A stretch of DNA of 64,000 nucleotides from Actinoplanes derwentensis. GTDB lineage: Bacteria > Actinomycetota > Actinomycetes > Mycobacteriales > Micromonosporaceae. A program made the translations under genes and the position numbers. The stretch spans positions 9,696,001 through 9,760,000 of the forward strand of contig NZ_LT629758.1 in the NCBI RefSeq assembly GCF_900104725.1, in the 5' to 3' direction. Shown piece by piece: positions 17,160 to 25,486 of this stretch. The notes under the pieces were generated by a model. That model ran no database searches and was not told the origin of the DNA. It saw nothing but the letters and a program-made list of their open reading frames with translations. How positions within the stretch are numbered: the first letter of the stretch is position 1; each line of letters opens with the position of its first letter.

Positions 17160-17491
17160 AGTATCTGGGTGATGCGAGCGCGTTGATCCGCATTCTGCGG
17201 AAACAAGTCGACGAAGCCTGGTTCGCGACCGTGCAGCGGGGCTTGGTGTCGATCTGTGAGCCCGCTGTCGCGGAAGCTTTGCTGGCCGCGGACGCGCGGG
17301 ACTACACAGCGACCGAGGCCAAGCTGGAGGCGACATATCCCGTCGCGGTCATCCCGGACGATGTCGGGGATCTCACTGCGGCGATTCGGCTGAAGATGAC
17401 CGTGCTGCACGAGGACAGCGACTTCGAGACGATCGCACGCTATGTGCCCGATTTGAAGCATCGTCGAATGAGTAAGGGCCCGGAGAACTAG
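17156..17491 (+). pseudogene. VapC-like PIN toxin with internal deletion
   Basis: PIN-domain ribonuclease toxin partner of the preceding antitoxin, 111 residues from GTG 17156. It keeps the N-terminal YLGDASALIRIL with the first catalytic Asp, a Glu in the CEPAVAEALLAA region and the C-terminal TVLHEDSDFETIA with its Asp. Full-length VapC proteins (about 130-140 residues) have 25-30 more residues between the VPDDVGDLTAAIRL-like helix and the TVLH strand, including the DLLIAATA helix with another catalytic acid. Here AAIRL runs straight into KMTVLHEDSDF in the same frame. An in-frame deletion is inferred, so nuclease activity is doubtful. The stop codon abuts the stop of the next, convergent gene with no base between. 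Confidence 0.65.
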
Positions 17492-18004
17492 TCAGAGGGG
17501 GTCGGCGCTCAGCCATGCCATGTATTGGATGAGGGCGCCGACCACCAGCAGCACGAAGAGAGCGTGGCGGAGTACGCGGTGCCGCTGTGCTCGTAGGTGG
17601 GCGTGGATCCACGCGATCTCGGCGTCGGCCAGGGCGTCCAGTGAGGCCCTGGCCGTACCGGGAATGATCGTGGCCTTGCGCAGTGCCAGGCTCCCTGCCC
17701 TGGGCCGGGCCGGCGGCGGCGGTGGGGGTAGGACGCGGACCTCGACCTCGTAGACCTGGTCCTCGCGCCAGTGGGCGGTTCGGGCTGTCAGGCGCTGCCG
17801 CATGTAGGTGTCGGTGCGGTGCAGCAGGCGCAGGCGGCGCCAGTGGCCGGCCAGGTCGGTGAGGACCGCCAGGTAGATCTCCTCGTGCACGGGGGCGCCG
17901 CCGGCCAGGCGGTGTGCTTCGGTGCGCAGGCCGGAGGCGTGCCGGGCGACGAAGGCGACGTAGTCCGATGGCGGCTCGTCGGCCATCGGCGCGATGAGGT
18001 GCAT
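17492..18004 (-). CDS. hypothetical protein with C-terminal membrane segment
   Basis: Unknown function, 170 residues, start ATG 18002-18004 with GGAGG six bases upstream. The N-terminal two thirds are predicted soluble and helical, with a long basic stretch (RRLRLLHRTDTYMRQRLTAR) and a Pro run (VLPPPPPPARPR). A single hydrophobic segment near residues 148-164 (HALFVLLVVGALIQYMAWL) ends the chain, suggesting a tail-anchored protein. It is divergent from ruvC, whose promoter region begins about 110 bases away. No family motif was recognised. Confidence 0.75.
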   Translation of the reverse strand: MHLIAPMADEPPSDYVAFVARHASGLRTEAHRLAGGAPVHEEIYLAVLTDLAGHWRRLRLLHRTDTYMRQRLTARTAHWREDQVYEVEVRVLPPPPPPARPRAGSLALRKATIIPGTARASLDALADAEIAWIHAHLRAQRHRVLRHALFVLLVVGALIQYMAWLSADPL

Positions 18005-18115
18005 GACAGACCTCCGGGAACCCGTCGGCGGGAGACGTGCCGGGTGACGTGCGTGGTGGGCCTCCGGAAACCATCGTCGGGGCGTGTCGGCGGATGGCGC
18101 AAGGTGTGGGCGTAC

Positions 18116-18138
18116 TAGGGTGTCGAACACACGTTCGC
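18116..18138 (+). promoter_or_regulatory. ruvC promoter -10 with LexA (SOS) box
   Basis: TAGGGT (18116-18121) is a good -10. One base later lies TCGAAC-ACAC-GTTCGC (18123-18138), which matches the actinobacterial SOS box TCGAAC-N4-GTTCGA at 11 of 12 positions. LexA bound here would cover the transcription start of ruvC, whose GTG is at 18152. Damage-inducible expression of ruvCA is therefore expected. Confidence 0.75.
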
Positions 18139-18151
18139 GAGGAGGCTGTCT

Positions 18152-18667
18152 GTGCGGGTGCTCGGCATCGATCCGGGGCTGACGAGGTGTGGTGTCGGCA
18201 TCGTCGATGGTGTGCCGGGGCGGCTGGGCAAGCTGGTCGGCTACACCGTGGTCCGCAGTGATCCGGACCAGGACATCGCCGAGCGCCTGCTGCATCTGGA
18301 CACTTCGCTGGGTGAGCTGGTGGCCGCCTACAAGCCGGACAGTGTCGCCGTCGAGCGGGTGTTCGCGCAGCACAACGCCCGGACCGTGATGGGTACCGCG
18401 CAGGCCAGCGGGGTGGCGATCCTGGCCGGGGCGCGGGCGGGGCTGCCGGTGCAGACCTACACTCCGAGTGAGGTGAAGGCGGCCGTCACCGGGTCGGGCA
18501 CCGCGGACAAGGCTCAGGTCACCGCCATGGTGACGCGGCTGCTGAAACTGGACGCCCCGCCGAAACCCGCCGACGCGGCGGACGCCATCGCCATCGCCAT
18601 CTGCCACATCTGGCGCGGGGGGACTCGCGCGCGGATCGAAGCCGCTGCCCGCAGGAGCCTCCGATGA
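18152..18667 (+). CDS. ruvC: Holliday junction resolvase RuvC
   Basis: Endonuclease that cuts Holliday junctions bound by RuvAB. The 171-residue protein from GTG 18152 keeps the four catalytic acids: Asp7 ([10 protein letters not shown]), Glu68 (VAVERVF), Asp141 and Asp144 ([15 protein letters not shown]). Its stop overlaps the ruvA start (ATGA). The SOS box just upstream indicates control by LexA. Confidence 0.96.
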   Translation: MRVLGIDPGLTRCGVGIVDGVPGRLGKLVGYTVVRSDPDQDIAERLLHLDTSLGELVAAYKPDSVAVERVFAQHNARTVMGTAQASGVAILAGARAGLPVQTYTPSEVKAAVTGSGTADKAQVTAMVTRLLKLDAPPKPADAADAIAIAICHIWRGGTRARIEAAARRSLR

Positions 18668-19266
18668 TCGCCAGTGTGCGCGGTGTGGTCGCCGCGATCT
18701 TCCACGACAGTGCCGTGGTCGAGGTGGGTGGTGTCGGCATGCGGGTCTTCTGTACGCCGAACACGCTCGCCGGATTGCGGACCGGTGGGGAGGCGCGGCT
18801 CGCGACCACGCTGATCGTGCGGGAGGACTCGCTTACGCTGTTCGGGTTCGCCGACGACGCCGAGCGGCAACTCTTCGACCTGCTGCTGACGGCTAACGGG
18901 GTGGGCCCGCGGATCGCGCAGGCGGTGCTCGCGGTGCACCAGCCCGACGCGGTGCGGCGTGCGCTGGCCGGTGGTGACGTCGCCGCTCTGACGAAGGTCC
19001 CGGGTATCGGTAAGCGGGGCGCCGAGAAGATGATCGTCGAGCTGAAGGACAAGATCGGCCCGATCGCGATCGGTGACGGCGGCCCGGCCGGTGTGCTCAA
19101 CGGTGCGTGGCAGGAGCAGGTCCGGCAGGGTGTGCTGGCGCTCGGCTGGTCCGCTTCGCAGGCCGATCAGGCGGTGGCCGCGGTGGCCGAGTCGATCGAT
19201 GGGGAGACGCCGTCGGTGCCGGTGCTGTTGCGTCAGGCGATCCGGCTGCTCGGAAAATCCCGTTGA
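18664..19266 (+). CDS. ruvA: Holliday junction DNA helicase subunit RuvA
   Basis: Tetrameric junction-binding subunit that guides RuvB. The 200-residue protein has the N-terminal OB domain ([20 protein letters not shown]), two helix-hairpin-helix motifs ([13 protein letters not shown] and [19 protein letters not shown]), a flexible linker and the C-terminal domain III that contacts RuvB. It is translationally coupled to ruvC. A 210-base gap separates it from ruvB, where most bacteria have the genes adjacent. Confidence 0.96.
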   Translation: MIASVRGVVAAIFHDSAVVEVGGVGMRVFCTPNTLAGLRTGGEARLATTLIVREDSLTLFGFADDAERQLFDLLLTANGVGPRIAQAVLAVHQPDAVRRALAGGDVAALTKVPGIGKRGAEKMIVELKDKIGPIAIGDGGPAGVLNGAWQEQVRQGVLALGWSASQADQAVAAVAESIDGETPSVPVLLRQAIRLLGKSR

Positions 19267-19416
19267 GATCGGCTGGCGTCAATTGCTGAGAGTGATCGGC
19301 GGGCGTGGCGAATTCCGTTTGCCCGGTCCATTGCCGGAGCGTGCTCACGGTGAGTGCCGAGCGTTTTCCGGCCGTTGCGCGGGGGATGCCGCCGACGCCC
19401 GGCGCCGTCGCGACGG

Positions 19417-19441
19417 TAGGCTGATTCGAACGGTTGTACAG
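19417..19441 (+). promoter_or_regulatory. candidate ruvB promoter with diverged SOS-like box
   Basis: TAGGCT (19417-19422) is followed three bases later by TCGAAC-GGTT-GTACAG (19426-19441). The left half-site is perfect; the right half keeps three of six positions. The geometry (-10 followed directly by the box) copies that upstream of ruvC. The rest of the 19267-19476 gap shows no other feature. Confidence 0.4.
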
Positions 19442-19476
19442 GTCAGGAGGCTGTCGATGTCACGGTGTGACGCCCG

Positions 19477-20523
19477 GTGAACGACGAGATCGTCTCCCCG
19501 GATCCGTTCGACGAGGATCTGGACGCCGAGGCCAGTGTCCGCCCGCGGCGGCTGGCCGACTTCATCGCCCAGCACCGGGTCCGTGACCAGCTGGAGTTGC
19601 TGCTGCAGGCTTCGATGGGCCGCGGCAGCCCGCCGGACCACATTCTGCTCTCCGGCCCGCCCGGTCTCGGGAAGACGACCTTGGCCAACATCGTGGCCGC
19701 CGAGCTGGGCACCGGGATCCGCACCACCAGTGGGCCGGTGATCGAGCGGTCCGGGGATCTGGCCGCGATCCTGACCGGTCTGGCCCCGGGTGACGTGCTG
19801 TTCATCGACGAGATCCACCGCATTGCGAAACCGGCCGAGGAGTTGCTGTATTCGGCGATGGAGGACTTCCGGGTCGACGTGGTCGTCGGCAAGGGCCCGG
19901 GTGCGACCGCGATCCCGCTAGACGTGGAGCCGTTCACCCTGGTCGGGGCGACCACCCGGGCGGGCCTGCTGTCCGGGCCGATGCGGGACCGGTTCGGTTT
20001 CGTCGCGCATCTGGATTTCTATTCACCGGCCGATCTGGACGCGCTGTTGCACCGGTCGGCCCGGATTCTCGGGGTGCGGATCACCGCGGAGGGCGCGGCG
20101 GAGATCGCCGGCCGGTCCCGGGGCACACCGCGGATCGCCAACCGGCTGTTGCGCCGGGTGCGGGACTTCGCGGAGGTCCGGGCGGACGGTGTGGTCACCG
20201 AGGAGGTGGCACGGGCGGCCCTGCAGGTGTACGACGTCGACGCGCTCGGCCTGGACCGGCTGGACCGTGCCGTGTTGCGGGCGCTGATCGAGTCCTTCAA
20301 GGGCGGTCCGGTGGGCCTGTCCACCCTGGCCGTGGCGGTGGGGGAGCAGTCCGACACGGTCGAGGAGGTGTGTGAGCCGTTCCTGGTGCGGGCCGGGCTT
20401 CTGGCGCGAACCCCGAGGGGCCGGGTGGCCACCGAGGCCGGGTGGGCGCATCTGGGCAAAACGCCACCCACCGATGGGCGCGCCGGGGTGTTCCAAGGTG
20501 ACCTGTTCGCCCGAGACGTATAA
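19477..20523 (+). CDS. ruvB: Holliday junction branch-migration ATPase RuvB
   Basis: Hexameric AAA+ motor that drives branch migration with RuvA. The 348-residue protein has Walker [16 protein letters not shown], Walker B FIDEIHR, sensor 1 GATTRAG, the arginine-finger region GPMRDRFG and the C-terminal winged helix. The start used is GTG 19477; AGGAGG lies further upstream at 19445-19450, so the effective leader is not optimal and the start has some doubt. A separate promoter-like site lies 40-60 bases upstream. Confidence 0.95.
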   Translation: MNDEIVSPDPFDEDLDAEASVRPRRLADFIAQHRVRDQLELLLQASMGRGSPPDHILLSGPPGLGKTTLANIVAAELGTGIRTTSGPVIERSGDLAAILTGLAPGDVLFIDEIHRIAKPAEELLYSAMEDFRVDVVVGKGPGATAIPLDVEPFTLVGATTRAGLLSGPMRDRFGFVAHLDFYSPADLDALLHRSARILGVRITAEGAAEIAGRSRGTPRIANRLLRRVRDFAEVRADGVVTEEVARAALQVYDVDALGLDRLDRAVLRALIESFKGGPVGLSTLAVAVGEQSDTVEEVCEPFLVRAGLLARTPRGRVATEAGWAHLGKTPPTDGRAGVFQGDLFARDV

Positions 20524-20670
20524 ATATCCCTCGTGATGTGAACGTGACGTGTGCCGCATTCGTTATCTCCAGGTTGACCTATTAGACTCGCCGCCGTTCC
20601 AACCGGAATCTGCAGATCACTCCCGGCGCCCGCCCACTCGTCGCGCCGGTGGCTGACGGAAGGCTTTTTT

Positions 20671-21063
20671 GTGCTCGACGCAAGCGACGCGCCGGCCGGC
20701 GGCGGCAATTACTCGTTCCTGCTGATTCTCGTTCTGCTCTTCGGTTTCATGTACTTCGTCATGATCCGCCCGCAGCAGAAACAGCGCCGCAAGGCGATGG
20801 AGATGCAGAGTTCGCTCGGCCCCGGCGACCAGATCGTCACCATCGGTGGCTTGCACGGCACGGTCGCCGGGGTCTCCGACGACGAGGTCCTCATCGAGAT
20901 CGCTCCGGACGTGCAGGTGCGCTTCGCGCGTCCGGCGATCGCCCGGATCGTTCACAAGTCCGGTGAGGAGATCCCGGAGCCCGACGTCGAGGTGCCCACC
21001 GCTGAGGAGTCCACGCCGGAGCAGCCGGAGGGTCCCGTCACCGAAGTGCGCAAGCAGGACTGA
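20671..21063 (+). CDS. yajC: preprotein translocase subunit YajC
   Basis: Small partner of SecDF at the Sec translocon. The 130-residue protein (GTG 20671) has one membrane helix (SFLLILVLLFGFMYFVMI), the signature RPQQKQRRK, the domain GDQIVTIGGLHGTVAGV and an acidic C-terminal tail. It starts the yajC-secD-secF series. Upstream, TATTAGACT (about 20580-20588) contains a plausible -10. Confidence 0.93.
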   Translation: MLDASDAPAGGGNYSFLLILVLLFGFMYFVMIRPQQKQRRKAMEMQSSLGPGDQIVTIGGLHGTVAGVSDDEVLIEIAPDVQVRFARPAIARIVHKSGEEIPEPDVEVPTAEESTPEQPEGPVTEVRKQD

Positions 21064-21200
21064 CCAGTAAGTCCCCGCGCACCGGTCCGGTGGTGATCTC
21101 ACCGACCCGGTGCGTCAGCCCGCCGTTCGACCGTCGACGGCCGGTCACAGAAACTTAGCGCCGCGCAGCCACGCGGCCGAACACAGGGAGACCTAAAGCC

Positions 21201-23096
21201 GTGGCACGACCACCTCAGGGACAGATGCATCCTGGACGCCAACTCGGCGTGCTCGGTCTGGTCTTCGTCGTCCTGTATCTGCTCGTCTTCTTCGGAGCCG
21301 GCGCCACGGGCACCGTGGCGCAGCGGCTGGAGCCGAAGCTGGGCCTCGACCTGATCGGCGGGACCCAGGCCACCTACATCGCCACTCAGCAGGGTGCGCC
21401 GCCCACCAAGGAGGCGATGGAGCTGGCCCAGGAGATCATCGAGAGCCGGGTCAACGCTCTCGGTGTCTCCGAGGCCGAGGTGGTCATCCAGGGCAACAAC
21501 ACGATCGTCGTCTCGCTCGCGGGCAAGGCCGACGACCAGTTGAAGGACCTGTCGAAGGCCGCGAACATGCGGTTCCGGCTGCTCACCGGGGTCACCGGTG
21601 ACGTCGCTTCGGTGGCTCTGAACCCGCCGAGCCCGTCGCCGAGCGTCTCGGCCAGCGGCAGCGCCGCCCCGGCCGCGTCGGGTTCCGCCAAGCCGTCGGC
21701 GAGCGGCAGCGCCCCGGCGGTGTCGGCGTCGGCGTCGACCGGTGGTCAGGGTGGCGGCGCGGCCGCGCCGAGCCCGTCGGTGGCCCCGTCGGCCGCTCCG
21801 TCCGCGGCCCCGACCGCGTCCGCCCCGGCGGCCGAGGTCCCGGTCACCGCGGACGTGAAGGAGCAGCGCGCCGCGATCGCGAAGAAGGTCGGTGCCCCGG
21901 TCTGGGCCGCGGCCGAGAAGCTGACCGCCCCGGTGGACCTGTCCACCGACACGAAGGCCGGCCTGGCGTACAAGGCGTTCGCCACGCTGACCCCGCTGGA
22001 GGTCAACGCACTCGACCCGCAGATGCAGTTCAACGTGCCGACGATCAGCTGTGAGCAGTTGGACAAGCGGCCGAACGGCGCGATCGACGACGTCGACAGC
22101 GAGGTCATCGCCTGCTACCAGGGCGCCAAGGTGCTGCTGGACAAGGCCGAGGTCGTCGGTGACGACATCGACAAGGCCAGCCCGCAGCTCGACACCACCC
22201 AGAACCAGTGGGTCGTCTCGCTCGACTTCAAGAGCGCCGGCCAGAACAAGTGGGCCGCCCTGACCCGTAAGGCGTTCGAGGCGACCACCAGCGACCCCTG
22301 CTACATCGCGGCCAGCTCGCTCTACCCGAGCGTCGAGCACTGCGCGGTGGCGGTGGTCCTGGACAAGGAGATCGTCTCCGCGCCGCAGATCCAGGGCGTG
22401 CTGACCGGTCAGTCGCAGATCACCGGTGACTTCAACTCGGCCTCCGCCAAAGAACTCGCGGACCAGCTGAACTTCGGCGCCATCCCGGTCACCTTCGAGT
22501 CCGGCCCGGCGCAGACCGTCTCCGCGACCGTCGGTGACCAGCAGCTCGAGGCGGGCCTGCTCGCCGCCGCGATCGGCCTCGGCCTGGTGGCGATCTACTC
22601 GTTCTTCTACTACCGGATGCTCGGCCTGGTGATCTTCCTGAGCCTGGCCCTGTCCGCTCTGCTCACCTTCGGCGCGCTGGTGTTCCTGGGCCGCTCGATC
22701 GGCTTCACCCTGACGCTGGCGGGTATCGTCGGTTTCATCGTCTCGTTGGGTGTGGCGGCGGACTCGTTCGTCATCTACTTCGAGCGGTTGAAGGACGAGA
22801 TCCACGAGGGCCGGAGTCCACGCAGCGCGGTTCCACGGGCGTGGCACCGGGCCCGGCGCACGATCATCTCGGCGAACGCGATCACGATCATGTGTGCGGT
22901 CGTCCTGTACATCGTGTCGATCGGGCAGGTGCAGGGCCTGGCGTTCGCGCTCGGCCTGTCGACCGTGCTCGACCTGGTCGTGGTGTTCCTCTTCCGCCAC
23001 CCGATCATGACGGTGCTCGCCAACACCAAGGCGTTCCTGTCGCCCAGGGTGAGCGGTCTCGGCCGTGCTCTGCGTACCAGCCAGAAGGAGGCCTGA
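21201..23096 (+). CDS. secD: protein translocase subunit SecD
   Basis: Proton-motive-force-dependent export factor that works with SecF at SecYEG. The 631-residue protein (GTG 21201) has an N-terminal membrane helix, a large periplasmic-side domain with GLDLIGGTQATY, and five C-terminal helices with the family motif VAADSFVIYFERLKDE. A low-complexity Ala/Ser/Pro insert of about 70 residues (nt 21628-21840) splits the extracellular domain; actinobacterial SecD proteins often carry such variable linkers. secF follows one base after the stop codon. Confidence 0.95.
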   Translation: MARPPQGQMHPGRQLGVLGLVFVVLYLLVFFGAGATGTVAQRLEPKLGLDLIGGTQATYIATQQGAPPTKEAMELAQEIIESRVNALGVSEAEVVIQGNNTIVVSLAGKADDQLKDLSKAANMRFRLLTGVTGDVASVALNPPSPSPSVSASGSAAPAASGSAKPSASGSAPAVSASASTGGQGGGAAAPSPSVAPSAAPSAAPTASAPAAEVPVTADVKEQRAAIAKKVGAPVWAAAEKLTAPVDLSTDTKAGLAYKAFATLTPLEVNALDPQMQFNVPTISCEQLDKRPNGAIDDVDSEVIACYQGAKVLLDKAEVVGDDIDKASPQLDTTQNQWVVSLDFKSAGQNKWAALTRKAFEATTSDPCYIAASSLYPSVEHCAVAVVLDKEIVSAPQIQGVLTGQSQITGDFNSASAKELADQLNFGAIPVTFESGPAQTVSATVGDQQLEAGLLAAAIGLGLVAIYSFFYYRMLGLVIFLSLALSALLTFGALVFLGRSIGFTLTLAGIVGFIVSLGVAADSFVIYFERLKDEIHEGRSPRSAVPRAWHRARRTIISANAITIMCAVVLYIVSIGQVQGLAFALGLSTVLDLVVVFLFRHPIMTVLANTKAFLSPRVSGLGRALRTSQKEA

Positions 23097-23097
23097 C

Positions 23098-24252
23098 ATG
23101 GCCGGTTCCGGTTTCGCGAATCGCCTGTACCAGGGCGAGGCGAACATCAGCATCATCGGCCGCCGCAAGATGTGGTTCACCATCGCGGCCGTGCTCGTGG
23201 CGATCTCCCTGGGCAGCTTCATCTTCCGTGGCTTCCACCTGGGCATCGAGTTCGCCGGTGGCAGTGAGTTCACGGTTCCGGCGCAGGTCGCGAGCAAGAC
23301 GCTGACCCAGGACGAGGTCGGCAACGCGGTGGCCGACGCGGTCCGCGGGGTGGCCCCGGACGCGCAGGTCAACGCGGCCCAGCAGATCGGTGAGGGCACC
23401 GAGGCCAACTTCAAGATCCGTTCGTCGGCGCTGGACACCCAGCAGATGGCCGAGGTCAAGACCGCGCTCGAGGCCGATCTGGGGCTGGAAGCGGGTCAGA
23501 TCAGCGACCAGCAGGTCTCCTCGGCCTGGGGTGGCGCGGTCATCGACAAGGCCATCCTCGGTCTGATCATCTTCCTGATCCTGGTCACCGTGTACCTGGT
23601 GGTCCGGTTCGAGTGGCGGATGGCGGTGGCGGCCCTGGCCTCGCTGATGCTCGACATGATCGTCACGGCGGGTGTCTACTCGCTGGTCGGGTTCGAGCTC
23701 ACCCCGTACACGGTGATCGGGTTCCTGACGATCCTCGGTTTCTCGCTCTACGACGTGGTCGTGGTGTTCGACAAGATCCAGGAGAACACCCGAGGGATCA
23801 CGGCGGGCAGCACCCGGACGTACGCCGAGGCCACCAACCTGGCGGTCAACCAGACCCTGATGCGTTCGCTCAACACCGGTCTGGTGGCTCTGCTGCCGGT
23901 CGGCGGTGTGCTCTTCATCGGTGCCGGCCTGCTCGGCGCGGGCACCCTGAAGGACCTCGGCCTGGTGCTCTTCGTCGGTATGGGGATCGGCGTCGCGGCG
24001 TCGATCGTGTTCGCCGCCCCGGTCCTGAGCTACCTGAAGGACCAGGAGCCGCGGATCAAGGCCCACAACGCCCGGGTGCTGGCCCGGCGGGCCCAGCGTT
24101 CGGACGACGTGGTCCGCACCGGCGACGACCGCCCGGCTAACCTGACCGCCTCGGACGAGGTGCCGGCCTTCGCGGGCAGCACCACGCCGCGGCCGGGCGC
24201 GCGTCCCGCGCAGAAGCGCGGCGGCAACCGCCCGGGTGGCAAGCGTCCCTGA
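23098..24252 (+). CDS. secF: protein translocase subunit SecF
   Basis: Partner of SecD, 384 residues from ATG 23098. It has the N-terminal helix, FRGFHLGIEFAGGSEF in the first extracellular part and five C-terminal helices with GFSLYDVVVVFDKIQENT. The last 70 residues are a basic Arg/Pro/Gly-rich cytosolic tail. In many actinobacteria secF is followed directly by apt and rel; here an insertion-sequence remnant separates them. Confidence 0.95.
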   Translation: MAGSGFANRLYQGEANISIIGRRKMWFTIAAVLVAISLGSFIFRGFHLGIEFAGGSEFTVPAQVASKTLTQDEVGNAVADAVRGVAPDAQVNAAQQIGEGTEANFKIRSSALDTQQMAEVKTALEADLGLEAGQISDQQVSSAWGGAVIDKAILGLIIFLILVTVYLVVRFEWRMAVAALASLMLDMIVTAGVYSLVGFELTPYTVIGFLTILGFSLYDVVVVFDKIQENTRGITAGSTRTYAEATNLAVNQTLMRSLNTGLVALLPVGGVLFIGAGLLGAGTLKDLGLVLFVGMGIGVAASIVFAAPVLSYLKDQEPRIKAHNARVLARRAQRSDDVVRTGDDRPANLTASDEVPAFAGSTTPRPGARPAQKRGGNRPGGKRP

Positions 24253-24273
24253 CGCCCCGCCTGACGTCTCACC

Positions 24274-24302
24274 GGCCCGCCACCCCGCAGGGGTGGCGGG
24301 CC
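24274..24302 (+). terminator. hairpin after secF
   Basis: GGCCCGCCACCCC pairs perfectly with GGGGTGGCGGGCC around a three-base loop (GCA), 21 bases after the secF stop. No T-run follows, as is common for actinobacterial terminators. It marks the end of the yajC-secDF transcript just before the insertion remnant. Confidence 0.7.
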
Positions 24303-24309
24303 GCGTCAT

Positions 24310-25470
24310 CAGATTCTTCCGTGGATACTCCGGCTCTTCAGGCCGGAGAGGAAACGGACCCCTGCGGAGCAGGTCAGGGGTAGCCGATTCGCCGTCGAGG
24401 CGAACTCGGTGTCTACCCGCAGACCGCCCGCACGGGCGCTCGCGAACAGGTGTGCTAAAACAGGTGGCATGTCCCAGCGTGCAGTGAAGCGGGCGTTCAA
24501 GTTCCGTTTCTACCCGACTCCGGAGCAGGCCGATCTGCTGAACCGGACGTTCGGGTGTGCACAAGGTCTACAACCTGGCGTTGCAGGCCCGTACCGAAGG
24601 CTGGTCTCAGCGGCGGGAGCGGGTCGGTTACAGCGCGACCAGCGCCCTGTCGACCGCGTGGAAGAAGACCGAGGATCTGGCGTTCCTCAACGAGGTGTCC
24701 TCGGTTCCGCTGCAGCAGTGTCTGCGGCACCTGCACGGTGCGTTCGTGGCGTTCTGGGAGAAACGGGCCCGGTATCCGCGGTTCAAGTCCAAGCGTAAGT
24801 CGCGGGCGTCGGCGGAGTTCACCGCGTCCGCGTTCCGCTGGAGGAACGGTGAGCTGACCCTGGCCAAGATGTCCGTCCCGCTGGACGTCGTCTGGCCCGC
24901 GCGCAACGGGCCTTGGCCCGCAAGGAGAAGGGCTCGAAGAACCGGGACAAGGCCCGGCGTAAGGTCGCCCGCGTCCACGCCCGGATCGCCGACCGGCGCC
25001 GTGACACCCTGCATCAGTTGACCACTCGGCTCGTTCGTGAGAACCAAACGATCGTGATCGAGGACTTGGCCGTGCGCAACATGGTCAAGAACCACACGCT
25101 GGCCCGCGCCGTCAGCGACGCGGCCTGGACCACCTTCCGCGAGTTTCTGACCTACAAATGTGAGTGGTACGGCCGGACCCTGGTCGTGATCGACCGCTGG
25201 TACCCGTCGTCCAAGCTCTGCTCGCAGTGTGGAGCCATCGCTGACACCATGCCGCTCAGCGTCCGGTTCTGGACCTGTCCCTGTGGGGCCGTCCACGACC
25301 GGGACGTGAACGCGGCGCGTAACATTCTGGCCGCCGGGCTGGCGGTGTCTGCCTGTGGAGCCTGCGTCAGACCTCAACGGGGGAACCTCCGTTCGGGGCG
25401 GCGGGCTGTGAAACAGGAAACCCGGCGGGCGACCGCCGGAATCCCCGTCCCTTGAGGGCGGGGAGATGTC
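24310..25470 (+). mobile_element. decayed IS605/IS1341-type element (tnpB only)
   Basis: Remnant of an insertion sequence with tnpB and no tnpA. The left end has a 7-bp hairpin CTCCGGC/GCCGGAG (24328-24348). The right end is the typical hairpin of this group, 8 bp (25443-25450 and 25456-25463) with a CTTGA loop. The 3' part of tnpB and the right end would have encoded the guide-RNA scaffold of TnpB systems. Exact borders are not proven; no clear target duplication is expected for this family. It lies in the secF-apt interval, conserved as contiguous in relatives. Confidence 0.7.
24469..25455 (+). pseudogene. tnpB: TnpB RNA-guided nuclease, frameshifted and internally deleted
   Basis: The reading frame starts at ATG 24469 (AVKRAFKFRFYPTPEQADLL). 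It shifts near 24556 (KVYNLALQARTEGWSQR continues in another frame) and again near 24900, where ARKEKGSKNRDKARRKVARV resumes in a third frame. Between LDVVWPA and RAQRALARKEKG the segment that normally holds the RuvC-I catalytic Asp (consensus GIDLG) is missing. The RuvC-II Glu (IVIEDLAVRNMVK), the zinc ribbon (LCSQCG, CPCG) and the RuvC-III Asp (HDRDVNAARN) remain. The protein cannot be an active nuclease. Confidence 0.85.
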
Positions 25471-25479
25471 AACTAGGCT
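25452..25479 (+). promoter_or_regulatory. candidate apt promoter formed at the insertion junction
   Basis: TTGAGG (25452-25457, inside the right-end hairpin of the element), a 16-base spacer and TAGGCT (25474-25479, in flanking DNA) form a plausible promoter. The apt GTG at 25487 follows the -10 by seven bases, giving a leaderless mRNA. Confidence 0.45.
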
Positions 25480-25486
25480 GTCCGCC

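Noticed and set aside
21099..23459. Long minus-strand open frame opposite secD
   Set aside because: Antisense shadow; rel, secD and cphA all show the same effect and the forward genes are unambiguous.
25466..25486. ATG 25466 as apt start
   Set aside because: It lies in the right end of the insertion element with the purine run directly against the codon; GTG 25487 behind a -10 fits better.
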